DNA from: Heligmosomoides polygyrus polygyrus
Taxonomy: Eukaryota > Nematoda > Chromadorea > Rhabditida > Heligmosomidae
Length of the DNA: 64,000 bases
Reading direction: 5' to 3'
Assembly: GCA_947396885.1 (NCBI GenBank)
Contig: OX377205.1
Span: 22,617,407-22,681,406 of the forward strand
The notes below the pieces were generated by a model. That model was given only the letters and a program-made list of their open reading frames with translations, did not search any database and was not told where the DNA came from. The translations under genes were made by a program, and so were the position numbers. Shown piece after piece: positions 61,763-64,000 of this stretch (position 1 is the stretch's first letter; each line of letters starts with the position of its first letter).

Positions 61763-61890
61763 GAAGACCTCCAGCCGACAAAGGACCATCAAAGTATCAA
61801 AGTAAGTAAAGCAATCCACCTAAGGGTATATGTAGTGTGTTATAGAGCATCACCACCTATATATAAAAGAGTTTGTCCGAGGAGTGATCC

Positions 61891-62145
61891 AACCTAAGTG
61901 AGGTACGCCGCATCATCCACAGGGATAGCGATCGAGTGAACTAACCTAAGTGAGGTACGACGTATCATAGCGAGAGCGTTCGAATGAACTAACCTAAGTG
62001 AGGTACGCCACATAATCCAAAGCGAGAGCGGTCGAATGATCTAACCTAAGTGAGGTACGCCGCATTATCCACAGCGAGGGCAGTCGATGATCTAACCTGA
62101 ATGAGGTACGCCTCATCATCTAAGCGCGGGCAAAATTTGCTATTG
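61891..62145. repeat. Tandem repeat, about 50-bp unit, five copies
   Basis: AACCTAAGTGAGGTACG recurs at 61891, 61943, 61991, 62043 and 62094 (the last as AACCTGAATGAGGTACG). Spacers contain CATCATCCAC and GCGAGAGCG(G/T)TCGA variants. Confidence 0.85.
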
Positions 62146-63533
62146 AACGTGGGATGTTGCTGCAGCAGGGGAAACGCAGCCCTTTACTGCTTAACACAAC
62201 AGCACCTATGCGCGTTTCTGAGCGTCCAGATTCAGAAGCCGACTTCGTGCCATTAGCATGAGAAGACCACTAAAGGGCTAAGGGTAGAAGGAAGACTCTG
62301 AGGGTGGAGAACCGACGGCGATCAGGAGGGAGCGACCAGGAGGAGCATCGTGATGGTCGATGGGGAGAGCAATGAAGCAGGCCAGGAGGTGGCACCAAGA
62401 GGAGTTTAGGCAATATGTAGGGATCGTTAGGGAGTTAGCAATCAGGGGAGGGGGGACGTTAAGGAGGATCAGCAAAGGGGATTCATTACCATTAAGAGAG
62501 ACCGGATTTAGAGTAAGTGACACCGATGTCACACAATGGGCGTTCGCTCGCCGTCGTTGTATCGTGAGCGTGGGAGTCCTACTTAATTGGGGTAGGATAG
62601 TAGGGAGGATCCCGAGGGGGAAGGAGGAATGTACCTTGAAGAAGGGACTTGGAGGCGGGACTAGGACGGGGAACCAAGAAGAAGAGAGCCGTAAGGGAAT
62701 TCATGCGGAGAAGAAGAAATCTGCCATATGCATAGCCTCTTCATGCTCGACACGGCAGCAAGTGGCACGCGCTTCTGCGCTTCTTGATCCAGAAAACGGG
62801 CCCACTACGTCGCGCAGTAAGCATCCTGATTCTGAATACGTGTCACCGACCGTGCCGTGAGCATGGGAGGACTACTAAGGGGGTGGTGGAGAAGAACGGT
62901 AAGGGGGACCAGGAGAGCGACCACGAAGGAAAGGAAGAACCTGGAGGAGAGGCCAGTACGGGGAAACCAGAAAGAAGAGACCAGTAGGTGTCAATAGGGG
63001 AAACAAAGAAGTGGGCCAGTAGTTGGGACCAGGAAGGTGGGGGACTAAAGAGGGGGAGGGGAGGCCTGTAAAGGCGGACTAACAATTAGATCCAGTAAGA
63101 AGAAACGAGTGAGTGGGAGCTTGGAAGACATGTCAACGACAACTTGAAACGCTAGCTGTTGAGCATGAGAACGATTGCGGAGGAACAGCCTGAGGGACTG
63201 AAGTATTGCGCAGCACAAACCAACGACGTTAATGGCCGGTCCGGAGAGAATGTCTATGATGAAGGTGCCGAAGTGGTGAAGGGCTTGATGCGCACCAAGC
63301 CATAGATGCTGGCGAAATTTATGTTTTATAAAAACTACTTTCCATAGGTGCTGATGCCACAAAGTCGCGCGAAGCGCGCAAGTGCGAGACACGCCGTTAG
63401 ACGTGTCGGAGCACTTGCGTTTACATATAACATATGCTTCAAACTACAGATTAGCTAAAATGTTCACTTCTGTGTGTCACTTGTTTGAAGCCTATTTTGT
63501 GTGACCGTAGTTTAGTAACGATAGATATTATGT
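62146..63533. other. Purine-rich DNA with an internal direct duplication
   Basis: The + strand is rich in AGG/GGA (62280-63080). The segment near 62215-62275 recurs at 62775-62880 (CGTGCC.T.AGCATG.GA.GAC.ACTAA). Long open frames here, up to 166 codons at 62360-62860, reflect stop-poor composition and show no domain. A hairpin CGCAAGTGC / GCACTTGCG lies at about 63378-63420. Confidence 0.4.
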
Positions 63534-63985
63534 GGCAGTAGTTAAAAGTTCTGACTCTACCGACAAGACTTCGGTCAAAAAAAATTCCGCTGAAACTTTG
63601 TCTAGGGGGGTTATTTGGGGTGCTGATCAGGAATCTGACATCCGTTTTTCACGATTCGGTCGGAGACCACCCATACCGTTAACAAACGTGGTCCAGGCAG
63701 GGTCACCGATTTCACTGAAACTTCGTCTAGAGGGCTATTTCGGGTGCTGATGACGAATCTGACATCCGTTTTTCACGATTCTGTCTCTACTTGCCTTCTC
63801 CGGCAGAAACTTTAAGAATGTAATCCTGTGCCTTCATGTGTTTATATTATCCAGCCGAATTGTGAAAAACTGATATCAGATTCGTGATCAGCACCCCAAA
63901 TAACTTCCTAGACAAAGTTTCAGGGAAATCGGTTATCCTGCCTGGACGACCCTTGTTAACGGCATGGGTGGTATGTTATATGTAA
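63534..63985. repeat. Relative of the 56334 palindromic element, near window end
   Basis: The left end GGCAGTAGTTAAAAGTTCTGA, then GGTTATTTGGGGTGCTGATC, matches the 56334 element. An internal inverted repeat (63670-63790 against 63855-63975) carries CCACCCATACCGTTAACAA. The matching right terminus is not seen in the window. Confidence 0.55.
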
Positions 63986-64000
63986 ACATGCTCTATAACA

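Larger units (their letters stand above)
58641..61813. mobile_element. RTE-type LINE with twin-primed 5' inversion
   Basis: The whole insertion is bounded by the exact 11-bp duplication AATCCACCTAA (58630-58640 and 61814-61824). Its left two thirds are on the - strand (endonuclease start near 60777 down to the RT at 58641) and its right third is on the + strand (RT from GDTISPKLF to the stop at 61762, then a short 3' UTR with ATCAAAGTA/AAGTAAGTA repeats). The - segment ends at GKGVR and the + segment begins at GDTIS. In RTE proteins these are adjacent around a Gln, so only about 2 nt (CA) are lost. Total about 3.17 kb, close to the usual 3.2-3.3 kb. Confidence 0.9.

Noticed and set aside
62360..62860. 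166-codon open frame as a gene
   Set aside because: Composition is purine-rich and stop-poor, part of the sequence is duplicated at both ends, and no domain is recognised.

Overview
This is nuclear DNA from an animal, most probably a strongylid (hookworm-like) nematode. The two conserved genes are split into many short exons with GT..AG introns, several introns are only about 50 bp, and the rest is dominated by nematode-type transposons (mariner, RTE, Penelope/GIY-YIG, a tRNA-derived SINE, many MITEs). There are no bacterial operons, rRNA genes or CRISPR arrays. The species is inferred from gene and repeat type only.

Layout. (1) 1.9-7.0 kb, + strand: central and C-terminal exons of a ZW10-like kinetochore/vesicle-tethering protein, ending with a stop at 7013 and AATAAA at 7227; its N-terminal exons are upstream or unrecognised. 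(2) 7.2-22.7 kb: repeat-rich intergenic DNA with a broken mariner (- strand), a 5'-truncated Penelope-like GIY-YIG fragment, SINEs, hairpins and two copies of an 850-900 bp AT-rich repeat. (3) 22.7-49.65 kb, + strand: an ABCB-type P-glycoprotein transporter gene in which I can place 31 exons with consistent phases, from TM1 to the stop codon, plus a poly(A) signal at 49811. Both nucleotide-binding domains look intact. About 86% of this 27-kb gene is intron, filled with SINEs, a mariner with both TIRs, two Harbinger-like elements, an RPS4 processed pseudogene, a 1-kb foldback and MITEs. (4) 49.8-64 kb: no convincing host gene. It holds a mariner split by a 2.84-kb hAT-like foldback, an 8-bp-TSD palindromic element, an RTE-type LINE, a ~50-bp tandem array and purine-rich DNA.

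The most informative observations are about mobile DNA. A nearly complete RTE (58641-61813) has its 5' two thirds inverted in front of its 3' third, with an exact 11-bp target duplication and a breakpoint in the RT missing about 2 nt. This is the twin-priming signature, and a 14-nt snap-back sits at the junction. A foldback with CAGGG termini and an 8-bp duplication sits inside a mariner. A tRNA-derived SINE with A and B boxes occurs about 19 times, and similar tRNA-like modules occur in two unrelated foldback families. A SINE lies inside one copy of a palindromic MITE, while another copy of that MITE lies inside a SINE.

The two host genes are functionally unrelated: ZW10 acts in mitotic checkpoint and Golgi-ER traffic, P-glycoprotein in ATP-driven efflux. 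All coordinates were read by eye; exon edges rest on splice consensus plus family similarity, and repeat boundaries without a stated TSD are approximate.
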